The notes below the pieces were generated by a model. It saw only the letters and a list, made by a program, of their open reading frames with translations, was not told the DNA's origin and made no database searches. A stretch of 64,000 nucleotides of DNA. Origin: SIG78 sp036677805. GTDB lineage: Bacteria; Verrucomicrobiota; Lentisphaeria; Victivallales; Victivallaceae. Both the position numbers and the translations under genes were made by a program. Below, one piece after another: positions 53,537 to 61,569 of the stretch. The stretch is taken from positions 186,001-250,000 of the forward strand of contig JAVBVS010000024.1 of assembly GCA_036677805.1 (NCBI GenBank), written 5' to 3'. Positions within the stretch are counted from its first letter, which is position 1. Each line of letters begins with the position of its first letter.

Positions 53537-53556
53537 GGTTTTTGCGGCTTTTTTGC
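53537..53556 (+). repeat. 20 bp upstream box, copy 2
   Basis: Identical to 51269-51288 and at the same 9-base distance from the inverted repeat of the second regulator promoter. Confidence 0.7.
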
Positions 53557-53565
53557 GGCCATGGG

Positions 53566-53595
53566 CTTGAAAAATCATGACTTTTCAAGTAAAAT
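53566..53595 (+). promoter_or_regulatory. Promoter with inverted-repeat operator, cassette 2
   Basis: -35 TTGAAA (53567-53572), 17 bp spacer, -10 TAAAAT (53590-53595), with CTTGAAAA-N8-TTTTCAAG at 53566-53589. The arms are identical to cassette 1 while the 8 bp spacer differs (ATCATGAC against CGTCTTAA), so the arms look selected. Confidence 0.75.
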
Positions 53596-53627
53596 TGTAG
53601 CGGAAAAAATCCAAAGGATGCATACCG

Positions 53628-54671
53628 ATGACCACTGATGTCCAAGTTGAACTGAGTCTGGCGCGGCAGCTGCGGAACCGCCTGTTTGCCGACATTGCCT
53701 CGGGCAAGTACCCGGCGGGATCGCAATTGCCGCCGGCCCGGGAAATCGCCCGGCATCAGGATGTCGGTTATTGCACGGTGGTTCAGGCCGTCCGCATGCT
53801 CAATGAAGAGGGCGTGATTCACTGCCATGCCGGCCGCCGGGCCCGGGTGCTGGCGCGGCCGGGCAACAAATACCGCATCGGGATTGTGATCGACAACGGG
53901 AAGCAGGGGATTCCGCCCTTCACCTACGACAATGCCGGAACCTGCTGGCTGATGCACAATGCCGTGCAGATGGCGCTGATGAAACGTCATACGCCGTCGA
54001 TTACGTTGCCGCCGGAGATGGATTACTCCTCCTATGCCGGACAGCTCGACGGCATCCTGCTGGTGCGCGATACCGACGGCGTCTGGCGGTTCCCGCTCTA
54101 TCCCGACCGTCCCGCCGTGACCATCTGGAATCAGCCGCCTCCGGAAGAATGGGTCAATGGCGTTTATCCCGACCGCGAAGCGGCGATTCTGCGGGCCGGG
54201 GTTTATTTTCTGACCCACGGAGTACGGCAGTTCTGGGCGGTGGCGCCGGAACGCCGGATGGACTGGTTCGATGCGCTGGAACAGTTCCTCCGGGATCGCG
54301 GGGTGGATGATTGCCAGCGACTTCCGGTTCACAGCAATTTCGGTAAAGCGTTGGAAGAGTTATTTAATGTCACGATTCGTCCGCAGCTCAAACTGCCGGT
54401 GGCCATCATCACCGGCGGCGATTACCTGTCGCGGGAATTGAACCGGACGATGATCGCCGCCGGATTGCAGCCGAAAAAGGATTTCTTCATGGTCGGCGGC
54501 AGCGGTCTGACCGAGGCGGCGCACTGGCAGCCCGCGCTGAGCGTGGTCGGGATGCCGTTTCTGGAAATGGCCGAATCCGCGGTCGCGATGTTGTTTGATC
54601 TGTTGAAGCATCCGGGCGAGCGTTTTCCGCTTTGCCGGGTGCCGGCGCGTCTGATTCTGCGCGAAACCTGA
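53628..54671 (+). CDS. GntR/LacI-hybrid regulator, cassette 2
   Basis: 347 residues, paralogue of 51355-52404. Same domains: winged helix LARQLRNRLFADIASGKYPA, GSQLPPAREIARHQDVGYCT, and sensor with WLMHNAVQMALMK, ITGGDYLSRELNRTMIAAGL and FFMVGGSGLTEAAHWQPALS. The differences concentrate in the middle of the sensor, around residues 215-265, which suggests a shifted ligand or partner with retained DNA specificity. The pseudopilin gene follows 71 bp downstream. Confidence 0.9.
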   Translation: MTTDVQVELSLARQLRNRLFADIASGKYPAGSQLPPAREIARHQDVGYCTVVQAVRMLNEEGVIHCHAGRRARVLARPGNKYRIGIVIDNGKQGIPPFTYDNAGTCWLMHNAVQMALMKRHTPSITLPPEMDYSSYAGQLDGILLVRDTDGVWRFPLYPDRPAVTIWNQPPPEEWVNGVYPDREAAILRAGVYFLTHGVRQFWAVAPERRMDWFDALEQFLRDRGVDDCQRLPVHSNFGKALEELFNVTIRPQLKLPVAIITGGDYLSRELNRTMIAAGLQPKKDFFMVGGSGLTEAAHWQPALSVVGMPFLEMAESAVAMLFDLLKHPGERFPLCRVPARLILRET

Positions 54672-54742
54672 TTGATGCAACCGATCGAGTGTTGTTTTCA
54701 TAAAAATTGTTGCCCAACATAAAACCCAAGGAGGGACCCGGA

Positions 54743-55471
54743 ATGAAAAGAAAAAACATCCATCCACGCAACCACTTCACACTCATTGAATTGCTGGTTG
54801 TAATCGCGATCATTGCCATTCTGGCGGCGATGCTGCTGCCGGCGTTGTCGGCGGCACGGGAACGGGCGCGCAGTTCGAGTTGCCTGACCAACCTCAAGCA
54901 GATCGGTCTGGCGCAACTCATGTATGCCGGCGACAACCAGGACTGGCGGCCTGTCGCCGTGGTAACGCTGCCAAGTTCCACGACCTTCGGCAGTGCGTTC
55001 ACTTCGACTACCAACGGCGTTCAGGTTCTGATCAACATGGGTTATTTCGGCACCGAAGCGAGCAAGTCCGCCGTGGAAACCGCCCAGAATTTCGAGCGTT
55101 TCATGCACTGTCCGTCGGACTCCAACAATTTCGGTTATAAGTACAATGTCAGCCCGCCAGTGGCTCAGGTCGGCAATATCAGTTATCAATTCTGGTGGCT
55201 CACTCCGGACAAGGTCGTCAGTTACGGTTATACCGATGCGGAAAAGGATCAGCGCACCCGCAATCAGTATGCGGCCGCGGTCGACCCCAACAACAAGATC
55301 GTGGTCGACATCTGCTTCCCGCCTTATGGCACCGCGCCGGGGCTCATGGCCAATCATCCCAATTCGATGAATATGCTGGCGATGGGCGGACATGCTGTTT
55401 TCGTATCCAGTGTGCCTTCGACCCTGACGGCGTGGGCCAAGCGGATTCCGTGGGCCGATGCGCAGAACTGA
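54743..55471 (+). CDS. Type IV pilin-like (pseudopilin) protein, cassette 2
   Basis: 242 residues. MKRKNIHPRNHFTLIELLVV opens a class III signal and helix, then AAMLLPALSAARERARSSSC. The residue before the Phe is His, not Gly. C-terminal region MANHPNSMNMLAMGGHAVFV replaces the DGH motif by GGH. ATG 54743 is chosen because AAGGAGGG lies 7-8 bases upstream. A hairpin follows at 55526, then the secreted hydrolase operon. Confidence 0.88.
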   Translation: MKRKNIHPRNHFTLIELLVVIAIIAILAAMLLPALSAARERARSSSCLTNLKQIGLAQLMYAGDNQDWRPVAVVTLPSSTTFGSAFTSTTNGVQVLINMGYFGTEASKSAVETAQNFERFMHCPSDSNNFGYKYNVSPPVAQVGNISYQFWWLTPDKVVSYGYTDAEKDQRTRNQYAAAVDPNNKIVVDICFPPYGTAPGLMANHPNSMNMLAMGGHAVFVSSVPSTLTAWAKRIPWADAQN

Positions 55472-55525
55472 TGTTTGTCCGGGGGGCCTGACGCCGGACA
55501 TGGCGGTTCGGTGATCACCGTGCAG

Positions 55526-55575
55526 ATCGAATCGGGCGAAGAATCGCCCGATTCGATTTGCACTTTTCTGTTTTT
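55526..55575 (+). terminator. Terminator after pseudopilin 2
   Basis: ATCGAATCGGGCGA pairs perfectly with TCGCCCGATTCGAT (14 bp, AGAA loop), followed by TTGCACTTTTCTGTTTTT. The T-rich tail is interrupted and overlaps the next promoter. Confidence 0.7.
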
Positions 55576-55586
55576 GAATCTATATT
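55558..55586 (+). promoter_or_regulatory. Promoter for the secreted hydrolase operon
   Basis: TTGCAC (55558-55563), 17 bp spacer, TATATT (55581-55586), 33 bp before the ATG. Confidence 0.55.
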
Positions 55587-55618
55587 GTTGACAACCAACT
55601 AACCGGGAGGACTGGCTT

Positions 55619-57481
55619 ATGTACAGATGGATCAGCGTGGCGGTCGCCGTTTTGACGGCGGGGGGAATCGGCGCCGCCGATTTGCCGTGGATTGCGCCGA
55701 AGGAGGTCGAACCCGTACCTTATCAGGCGCGGCTGATGCCCGGCGGTGCGATCGAGATCAAGCTCGGCGAACAGCTTTATGTGGTCAATGCCGACTTTTC
55801 CCAGATTCCGGGATGGGCCAATTTCACCGCTGAAAAGGCGGAAAATTTCAGTTCGATTACCGTAAAGGACGATACCCTGACCGCGATTACGGCCGGATTC
55901 AAGCTGGAGCGTTCGCTGAAACGTGAAGCCGAGGCGGTGATCGTCACCGACAAGATCACCAATACCACTGCCGAAAACCTGCCGCTGATCTATCGACAGT
56001 ATGTTCAGTTCGACAAACTCAAAGAATACCGTTTGTGCGGTTACCGCATCTATTCCAGCCGGGGCAACGGCACCAACAGCATCAATGCGACGACCATCGT
56101 GATGCCGGAAAACGGCGGTTCGCTGGGAATGCTGGCGCTGAACGACGTGTTCCGGGTTCATTTCCGGGCGTTTGCGGCCAAAAAAATGTATGGCATTGGC
56201 GACGACAATCTGATCGTCAAACCGGGCGTCACCCAGGAGATGAGTTTTGCGCTCTTTCCGTCGGCCGGAGCCGATTATTACGATCAGATCAACGCCATGC
56301 GCCGTCATCTCGGGATGAATTATGAAATCGCTCACGGTTTCGCCTTTCTGGCGCCTTATCCGCCCGGAGTGAAGACCTTCAATGACGCTTACGACCGGAT
56401 CGGCAAGGACGACTCGGTGGAGACCATCCGCGAATGGCTGAACAACAAGTCGGCCGATTATGTGACTGACGGTTCGGTTTCGGCGCTCGGCGAACAATTC
56501 CACAGTTCCGCCTGGATGAAGACCGCCAAGGTCGATGTGCATAAGGATTTCTATAAGAAAATTCGGGAAGCGCGGCCTTCGGCTCAGCTGTTCCATTATT
56601 TCCACTGTTTCCTTGATGTCAAGAACAGTATGGATGCCGGGTTCGATGATGTGAAAATCCTGAAACCCAACGGCGAACAGGCCGATTACCGCAATCCGGC
56701 GCTGCCGCTCTTTCTGCCGGTCGAAGGCTCCGCGTGGGCCAGAATGCAGGAAAAACGCCTGGCCCGGCTCAAGGACGAATTCGGTCTCGACGGCGTCTTC
56801 TGGGATGAATTTCCCTACAGCGCCAGCGAATACCACTACGGCCAACCGTGGGACGGCGTGTCCGGCGACATCAATCCCAAAACGCATGAAATCACCCAGT
56901 TGAAGAGCTCGGTCGCACTGACCTCGCTGCCCTGGCGCAAGCGCATGGTCGAATGGCTGGCCGACAACAAGATGATGCTGATCGCCAACGGCGGCGGCGG
57001 CTACACCAAGACCATGACCGATCTTTTCATCAAGAACAAGTTCATCGCCTTCATGGAAACCGGCTCGGTCACCAATCTTTACACCAGCCACCTCTCGACG
57101 CCGATCGGACTGGGCGACCATATCACGGAACGCACCGAACTCGACTGCTACCGCAATATGGTGAAGTTCCTCGACTACGGCAGCTTCTATTTCTATTATC
57201 ACCAGCAGGTCGAGCCGTTTACGCATCCGACGCTCACCCGCTATATGTTCCCGACGACTCCGGTGGAGCTGCATGAAGGTTACATTCTGGGCAAGGAACG
57301 CATCCTGACCAACCGTTCGGGCTACTACAGCTTCGGCGGCAATGAAGCGGCGGAACTCCACTTTTTCGGCGCCGACGGCTGCGAGGTCCAGCGTCCTGCC
57401 GAAAAAACGGTCAAAGACGGCAAAACCTACTATAAGGTGGAGTTGGCGGAATTCGAATCCTGTGCTATTGTAAAGCAGTAA
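55619..57481 (+). CDS. Secreted glycoside hydrolase-like protein
   Basis: 620 residues. MYRWISVAVAVLTAGGIGAA is a signal peptide. After an N-terminal beta-rich region (about 20-240), the core from about 260 looks like a TIM barrel: FLAPYPPGVKTFNDAYDRIG, FHYFHCFLDVKNSMDAGFDD, and GVFWDEFPYSA with Asp396 and Glu397 as candidate catalytic or binding residues. The overall plan resembles the hydrolase part of the giant protein at 27339. I cannot assign a GH family by eye. It is followed 24 bp later by the next secreted protein. Confidence 0.72.
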   Translation: MYRWISVAVAVLTAGGIGAADLPWIAPKEVEPVPYQARLMPGGAIEIKLGEQLYVVNADFSQIPGWANFTAEKAENFSSITVKDDTLTAITAGFKLERSLKREAEAVIVTDKITNTTAENLPLIYRQYVQFDKLKEYRLCGYRIYSSRGNGTNSINATTIVMPENGGSLGMLALNDVFRVHFRAFAAKKMYGIGDDNLIVKPGVTQEMSFALFPSAGADYYDQINAMRRHLGMNYEIAHGFAFLAPYPPGVKTFNDAYDRIGKDDSVETIREWLNNKSADYVTDGSVSALGEQFHSSAWMKTAKVDVHKDFYKKIREARPSAQLFHYFHCFLDVKNSMDAGFDDVKILKPNGEQADYRNPALPLFLPVEGSAWARMQEKRLARLKDEFGLDGVFWDEFPYSASEYHYGQPWDGVSGDINPKTHEITQLKSSVALTSLPWRKRMVEWLADNKMMLIANGGGGYTKTMTDLFIKNKFIAFMETGSVTNLYTSHLSTPIGLGDHITERTELDCYRNMVKFLDYGSFYFYYHQQVEPFTHPTLTRYMFPTTPVELHEGYILGKERILTNRSGYYSFGGNEAAELHFFGADGCEVQRPAEKTVKDGKTYYKVELAEFESCAIVKQ

Positions 57482-57504
57482 CCCTTTCAACCACGGAGGC
57501 AAAT

Positions 57505-58785
57505 ATGTTCAGAACTTTGATTGGCGCCGGCGTATCGCTGTTGGCGCTGGGGGCGGTTGCGGCGCCGGAAATCACGATCACTTCCACGCCGGCATTGCCG
57601 TTGGAGAACAAACTGCGCAATGCGTCGTTTGAAGAGGAAAAACTGATGTTCTGGGTGCCGATCCCCAAGGATGACAACGGCATCGTCATCGACAAGGAAA
57701 ACGCCGCGTCCGGCGGCCAGAGCCTGAAAATCCCCGGCGTCGCCGGCAAAAACATCAACGCCTATCAGAGCATCAAGTGGGAAACGCCGGTCAAGGCGGG
57801 GGAACCGATCTATGTGCGGGTTTCGGCCAAAAAGACCGATCCCGACATCGACAAGAAACCGGCCGGATTGGCCTGCCAGCTCTATTTCGCCGACGGCAAC
57901 CGGTCCTACATCCGGATGCCGCTGCTGCCCAAGGAGGATTACGGCTGGGCGACCTTCGAAAATATCGTGATCGCGCCGTCGGACGTGACTGCGGCGACTT
58001 TCTATCTCTGCCATTACGATCAGGATGGCGTGCAGTGGTATGACGACCTGATGTTCCAGACGGGCAACGTCGAATTGACCGTCAGTGTGAAGGGCGACGA
58101 CCTCAAGCAGGTCACCTTGCGCAATTCGGTGACCGGGACGGTATTCACCGAGCCGGCTTCCGGCACTGAGTTCAGCAAGACCCTGTCGGTGCCGGGCTTC
58201 GGCAGCTATTGCGTGGAAGTCACCGACTCCAAGGGGATGAAGACGGCGAAGCTTTACCCTGAAGGCGTCGATGCCAATGTCGCGGCCTCGGACACGGTCT
58301 TGCCGCTGACGCCGGTCAAACGGCTGGTGCTGGCGCCGCTGAAACCGGCCGATGCGTTCAAGATCGAACTGCCCGATTTGACCGGCAAGAAGGTCTATCT
58401 GGAGTTTCTGGCCCGCAATCAGAAGCCCGAAGGGCTGGCCGGCTATACCAGCAGCCTCAAGGTCATGGTCAACGGCAAGTTGCTCGGAGCCTCGGAACTG
58501 GTGACGCCCAAGAATGAGTTCACCACTGCTTCCGGCAAGGGCGGCGTTGTGGCCGGCAACAACGGCTATGCGCTCTATTACAACAATTCCTTCTATGCCA
58601 TCAGCCAGGAAAATACCTATGCCCCGGTGAGTCTCGAAAGCCGCAACCCCTTTGAATTCAAACTCGACGTGACCGCTCTGGTCAAGGCCGGAGTGAATAC
58701 GATCGAGCTGCGGAATTCGCTCCAGCCGAATCCCAAGCTGACCTTCGACGTTTATGTCGAAAATCCGCGGCTGGTGATCGAATGA
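57505..58785 (+). CDS. Secreted protein with a carbohydrate-binding-like module
   Basis: 426 residues. MFRTLIGAGVSLLALGAVAA is a signal peptide. Residues of about 38-185 show a CBM4/9-like beta-sandwich pattern: NKLRNASFEEEKLMFWVP, AASGGQSLKIPG, and a later Trp/Tyr-rich HYDQDGVQWYDDLMF. The remainder is beta-rich without a catalytic motif that I can see. It is probably a surface polysaccharide-binding partner of the preceding hydrolase. Its end overlaps the next gene by 4 bases (ATGA). Confidence 0.65.
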   Translation: MFRTLIGAGVSLLALGAVAAPEITITSTPALPLENKLRNASFEEEKLMFWVPIPKDDNGIVIDKENAASGGQSLKIPGVAGKNINAYQSIKWETPVKAGEPIYVRVSAKKTDPDIDKKPAGLACQLYFADGNRSYIRMPLLPKEDYGWATFENIVIAPSDVTAATFYLCHYDQDGVQWYDDLMFQTGNVELTVSVKGDDLKQVTLRNSVTGTVFTEPASGTEFSKTLSVPGFGSYCVEVTDSKGMKTAKLYPEGVDANVAASDTVLPLTPVKRLVLAPLKPADAFKIELPDLTGKKVYLEFLARNQKPEGLAGYTSSLKVMVNGKLLGASELVTPKNEFTTASGKGGVVAGNNGYALYYNNSFYAISQENTYAPVSLESRNPFEFKLDVTALVKAGVNTIELRNSLQPNPKLTFDVYVENPRLVIE

Positions 58786-59570
58786 GGCGGTTCCGCACAC
58801 TGACCGCGTCCGTCGCGCTGCCGGCGATTGCCGCGCTGCTCGGCGGCGCGGCAATCGCGGCGGATGACGCGGCGGCGAAGCCGGCGGACAAAGCGCCGAC
58901 GGTGGTCTGTCCGCTGAAGCCGGATCCGCCGCCGGTACCCGACGGCGACCGGCGCGAATGGGACAATCTGCCCGGAGCGCTGACCGTGACCGACAAAAAT
59001 GTGACCTGGGGCAGGCCGCAGTATACCGGAGAAGAGGATCTTTCCGGGACGGTGATGCTCTGCTACGACGCCAACTATCTGTATCTCCTGGCCGAAGTGG
59101 TGGACGACAAGATCGTGACCGCCGGCGGCAAAGGCATGTTCAACGCCGACCATGTGGAACTGACCTTCGCGCCGCAGTACAAGGCCGGAGCCAGCGGTCC
59201 GATTCCGGGCGACTGGCGGGTGATCGGGTTTTCCCCGGGCAGCGTGGAGTCGAGCGGCGATCCGTTGAGCGACCTTGAGCCGGAGGCGTTTCTGGTCATG
59301 CCGGCCGGCATCGACTGGAGCGGCATTGACGTCGGCGCGACGATGACCGAGGACGGGTACGTCCTTGAGGCGCGCATCCCGTGGAAAGTGCTGGGGGTGA
59401 AAACGCAGGTCCAACCGGGGATGAACTTCGGCGTCGACGTGCATCTTTCCGATGCCGACAAAAGTCCGACCCAGGAAACCATGACTTCGCTTAATCCCGT
59501 GCCATGGCAGGGCCGTCGCCAGGAAAATATTCTGAAAATGACTCTGACCGGAACCGACGGCAAGCTCTGA
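58782..59570 (+). CDS. Secreted family 9-like carbohydrate-binding protein
   Basis: 262 residues. A signal peptide of about 27 residues (LPAIAALLGGAAIAA) precedes a CBM9-like domain: PDGDRREWDNLPG, VMLCYDANYLYLLAEVVDDK, FNADHVELTFAPQ, and ending with EARIPWKVLG and a distal NFGVDVHLSDAD. CBM9-type modules bind the ends of glycans, and many stand-alone copies occur in this phylum. It is coupled to the preceding gene and closed by a terminator. Confidence 0.83.
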   Translation: MRRFRTLTASVALPAIAALLGGAAIAADDAAAKPADKAPTVVCPLKPDPPPVPDGDRREWDNLPGALTVTDKNVTWGRPQYTGEEDLSGTVMLCYDANYLYLLAEVVDDKIVTAGGKGMFNADHVELTFAPQYKAGASGPIPGDWRVIGFSPGSVESSGDPLSDLEPEAFLVMPAGIDWSGIDVGATMTEDGYVLEARIPWKVLGVKTQVQPGMNFGVDVHLSDADKSPTQETMTSLNPVPWQGRRQENILKMTLTGTDGKL

Positions 59571-59583
59571 ATTTGCCGGCTGC

Positions 59584-59628
59584 ATCCGGAAAATCGGGAC
59601 GATGCGCCCGGTTTTCCGGATTTTTTTT
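59584..59628 (+). terminator. Strong terminator of the secreted-protein operon
   Basis: ATCCGGAAAA-TC-GGG pairs with CCC-GG-TTTTCCGGAT, followed by TTTTTTTT. Confidence 0.92.
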
Positions 59629-59681
59629 GCCTTGACGGGAACGCCGGAGAAATTTTTTTGCGGAAATTGCGGAGCGCGGGA

Positions 59682-59710
59682 TTGTAAAAGCGGGACTTCC
59701 GTGGTATGAT
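59682..59710 (+). promoter_or_regulatory. Promoter for the PIN-PhoH gene
   Basis: TTGTAA (59682-59687), 17 bp spacer, TATGAT (59705-59710). Confidence 0.6.
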
Positions 59711-59718
59711 TAACTCCG

Positions 59719-59754
59719 GCGGGGGCTTTGCCCCCGCAGCGGAACGGTTTTCCG
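59719..59754 (+). promoter_or_regulatory. Two hairpins in the PIN-PhoH leader
   Basis: GCGGGGGC-TTT-GCCCCCGC (59719-59737) and CGGAA-CGGTT-TTCCG (59740-59754) lie at the start of the transcript. There is no terminator T-run; they may affect stability or translation. Confidence 0.35.
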
Positions 59755-59783
59755 TGAAATTCAGCCAGCAACCGGGATGAATC

Positions 59784-61136
59784 ATGATCAAAACTTTTGT
59801 GCTCGACACCAATGTGCTGCTCCACAGCAGCCACAGCCTCGAATCGTTTCAGGACAACAATATCGCCATTCCGATGGCGGTCATCGAGGAACTCGACAAG
59901 TTCAAAAAAAATCATGACGAACTCGGCCGCAATGCCCGGCGGGTGATCCGTTCGCTGGACAAGCTGCGTGCCGCGGGGCACCTCGCCGACGGCGTCGCCA
60001 TGAAGGGCATCATCGGCGCCGCCACCGGCAAACTGTCGATCGTGTGCGCCAGACCCGGTGAGGGCTACGAAGGCTTCCTCCGCCAGATCGTCGCCGCCGG
60101 CTGGAATGCCGACATGGCCGACAACCGCATTCTGGCCGCCGCGATGATGCTTCAGCAGCACACCTCCCATGTGATTTTCGTCAGCAAGGATATCAACCTT
60201 CGGTTGAAAGCCGATGCGCTGGGATTGGTGGTCGAGGATTTCGAAAAGGAAAAAGTCAATTTCGACACCCTGTACACCGGCTTCCGGACGGTCGATGTCG
60301 ATGACGAAACGGTCAACCGGTTCTATCGGGAAAAGCGCCTGGTTGTTGATGACGAGGAGCTGATGCCCAACGAATTCGTGGTGCTCCGCAGCAACAGCAA
60401 CGCCAAGCATACCGCCCTCGGACGCTGCTGGGCGGCCCGCGAAGTCCGGCTGGTCGAGCAGTCGGAAAATTTTCATGTCGGCACCCTCGTGCCGCGCAAC
60501 CGCGAGCAGCGCATGGCGTTGGAATTGCTGCTGGATCCGGCGGTGAAGCTGGTGACGCTGGTCGGCGGCGCGGGGACCGGCAAAACGCTGCTGGCGCTGG
60601 CGGCGGGGCTGTTGATGACCGAGGAACGCAAGCAGTATGAAAAATTGCTGGTCACCCGGCCGATCGTGCCGCTCGGCAACGATATCGGGTATCTGCCCGG
60701 CGGCAAGAATGAAAAGCTGCAGAGCTGGATGCAGCCGATTTTCGACAACCTTGAATTCCTGCTGGCCGGTAATGGCGGCGACGCCCGGCGCAATCCCGGC
60801 GCCCGGATCGCCGCGCTGATCAGCAAGGGCATTGTCGAGCTCGAAGCGTTGACCTATATCCGGGGCCGGAGCATTCCGGCGCACTACGTGATCGTCGACG
60901 AAGCCCAGAACCTGACTCCGCACGAAGTCAAAACCATCGTCAGCCGGGCGGGCGAGGGGACCAAAATGGTACTGACCGGCGACCCCAATCAGATCGACAA
61001 TCCTTATCTCGACGCCAGCAGCAACGGCTTGACCGTAACGGTGGAACAGTTCAAGCACGAGGCCATCCACGGCCACGTGACCTTGCGCAAGAGCGAACGC
61101 AGCGAACTCGCCGCCCTGGCGGCGCGGCTGCTGTAG
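59784..61136 (+). CDS. PhoH2-type PIN domain-ATPase fusion
   Basis: 450 residues. The N-terminal PIN ribonuclease domain (about 1-150) has FVLDTNVLLHSSHSLESF, EELDKFKK and ADNRILAAAMML, with the metal-binding acidic residues. The PhoH ATPase domain follows with Walker A GGAGTGKT, Walker B YVIVDEAQNLTP and sensor VLTGDPNQIDNP. PhoH2 enzymes are RNA-unwinding nucleases. Its promoter, hairpin leader and terminator make it a single-gene unit. A second, PIN-less PhoH lies at 9734. Confidence 0.93.
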   Translation: MIKTFVLDTNVLLHSSHSLESFQDNNIAIPMAVIEELDKFKKNHDELGRNARRVIRSLDKLRAAGHLADGVAMKGIIGAATGKLSIVCARPGEGYEGFLRQIVAAGWNADMADNRILAAAMMLQQHTSHVIFVSKDINLRLKADALGLVVEDFEKEKVNFDTLYTGFRTVDVDDETVNRFYREKRLVVDDEELMPNEFVVLRSNSNAKHTALGRCWAAREVRLVEQSENFHVGTLVPRNREQRMALELLLDPAVKLVTLVGGAGTGKTLLALAAGLLMTEERKQYEKLLVTRPIVPLGNDIGYLPGGKNEKLQSWMQPIFDNLEFLLAGNGGDARRNPGARIAALISKGIVELEALTYIRGRSIPAHYVIVDEAQNLTPHEVKTIVSRAGEGTKMVLTGDPNQIDNPYLDASSNGLTVTVEQFKHEAIHGHVTLRKSERSELAALAARLL

Positions 61137-61199
61137 CGGAAGATTGCGCCGCCGCCCGTCCGTTTCAACGGAAACCCCAATCGGATTCATCATCCCGTG

Positions 61200-61244
61200 T
61201 CCGGTCCGGAACGGTTTGCCGCGACCGCCGGACCGGATTTTTTT
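61200..61244 (+). terminator. Terminator of the PIN-PhoH gene
   Basis: TCCGGTCCGG pairs with CCGGACCGGA around an 18-base loop, followed by TTTTTTT. Confidence 0.85.
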
Positions 61245-61378
61245 CAGATGAAAAAATCTTGCAAAATTGTCGGTTTGGAGCGGAACCGAGAAGGGTTGCC
61301 GCCGATCATATACAACAAGCAAAATTACCGAAAAAACCCGTTTTTTTCCGTTCTTGAACATGCTTTTTGAGAATATGG

Positions 61379-61387
61379 TGCTATAGT
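61379..61387 (+). promoter_or_regulatory. Extended -10 promoter for the candidate small RNA
   Basis: TGCTATAGT is a TGN-extended -10. A -35-like TTGAAC (61354-61359) is 22 bp away, too far to be a normal partner. The same TGCTATAGT occurs at 63496-63504 before the AraC-type gene. Confidence 0.4.
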
Positions 61388-61388
61388 A

Positions 61389-61496
61389 GGGTGGTTTCAG
61401 GGTTCGGTTGTCCGGCGCCCGTACGCAATTTTCTCCTCTTCAATCATTACTCCTCTAAGGAGCCGGAGGGCCGGACCCTGAACCACCTTGTTTTCC
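61389..61496 (+). ncRNA. Candidate structured small RNA with C-rich apical loops
   Basis: GGTGGTTTCAGGGTTCGG (61390-61407) pairs with CCGGACCCTGAACCACC (61471-61487), with one bulged T. A 3x3 internal loop follows, then TCCGGC (61411-61416) with GCCGGA (61462-61467). The closing helix is followed by TTGTTTT, a terminator-like tail. The loop contains CTCCTCT twice (61433-61439 and 61450-61456), complementary to AGAGGAG ribosome sites. An extended -10 sits just upstream. It does not match SRP or 6S RNA motifs that I know. Confidence 0.5.
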
Positions 61497-61569
61497 GCCG
61501 CGCCCAAGGGCGCGAAAGGTGGAAAACACCGGATCGGCTGAACCTGAAACAGAACGGAAAATTGCAGCG

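Larger units (their letters stand above)
53213..53565. other. Intergenic region between cassettes 1 and 2
   Basis: I see no gene in this stretch. It holds a terminator (53325-53352), a 14 bp palindrome TTTTTACGTAAAAA (53456-53469), an AT-rich segment, and the 20 bp box (53537-53556). Two CGTAC copies near 53295-53306 look incidental. Confidence 0.6.
61137..61569. other. Intergenic region with terminator and candidate small RNA
   Basis: No protein gene is seen here. The left part holds the phoH2 terminator (61200-61244). The middle is AT-rich, and the right part holds a candidate structured RNA (61389-61496) with a promoter just upstream. A short CGCGCCC/GGGCGCG hairpin (61499-61514) precedes the exonuclease gene. 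Confidence 0.65.

Noticed and set aside
61389..61496. SRP or 6S RNA gene
   Set aside because: The SRP apical motif (GGAAGGAAGCAGCC-like) is absent and the size and bubble do not fit 6S RNA.
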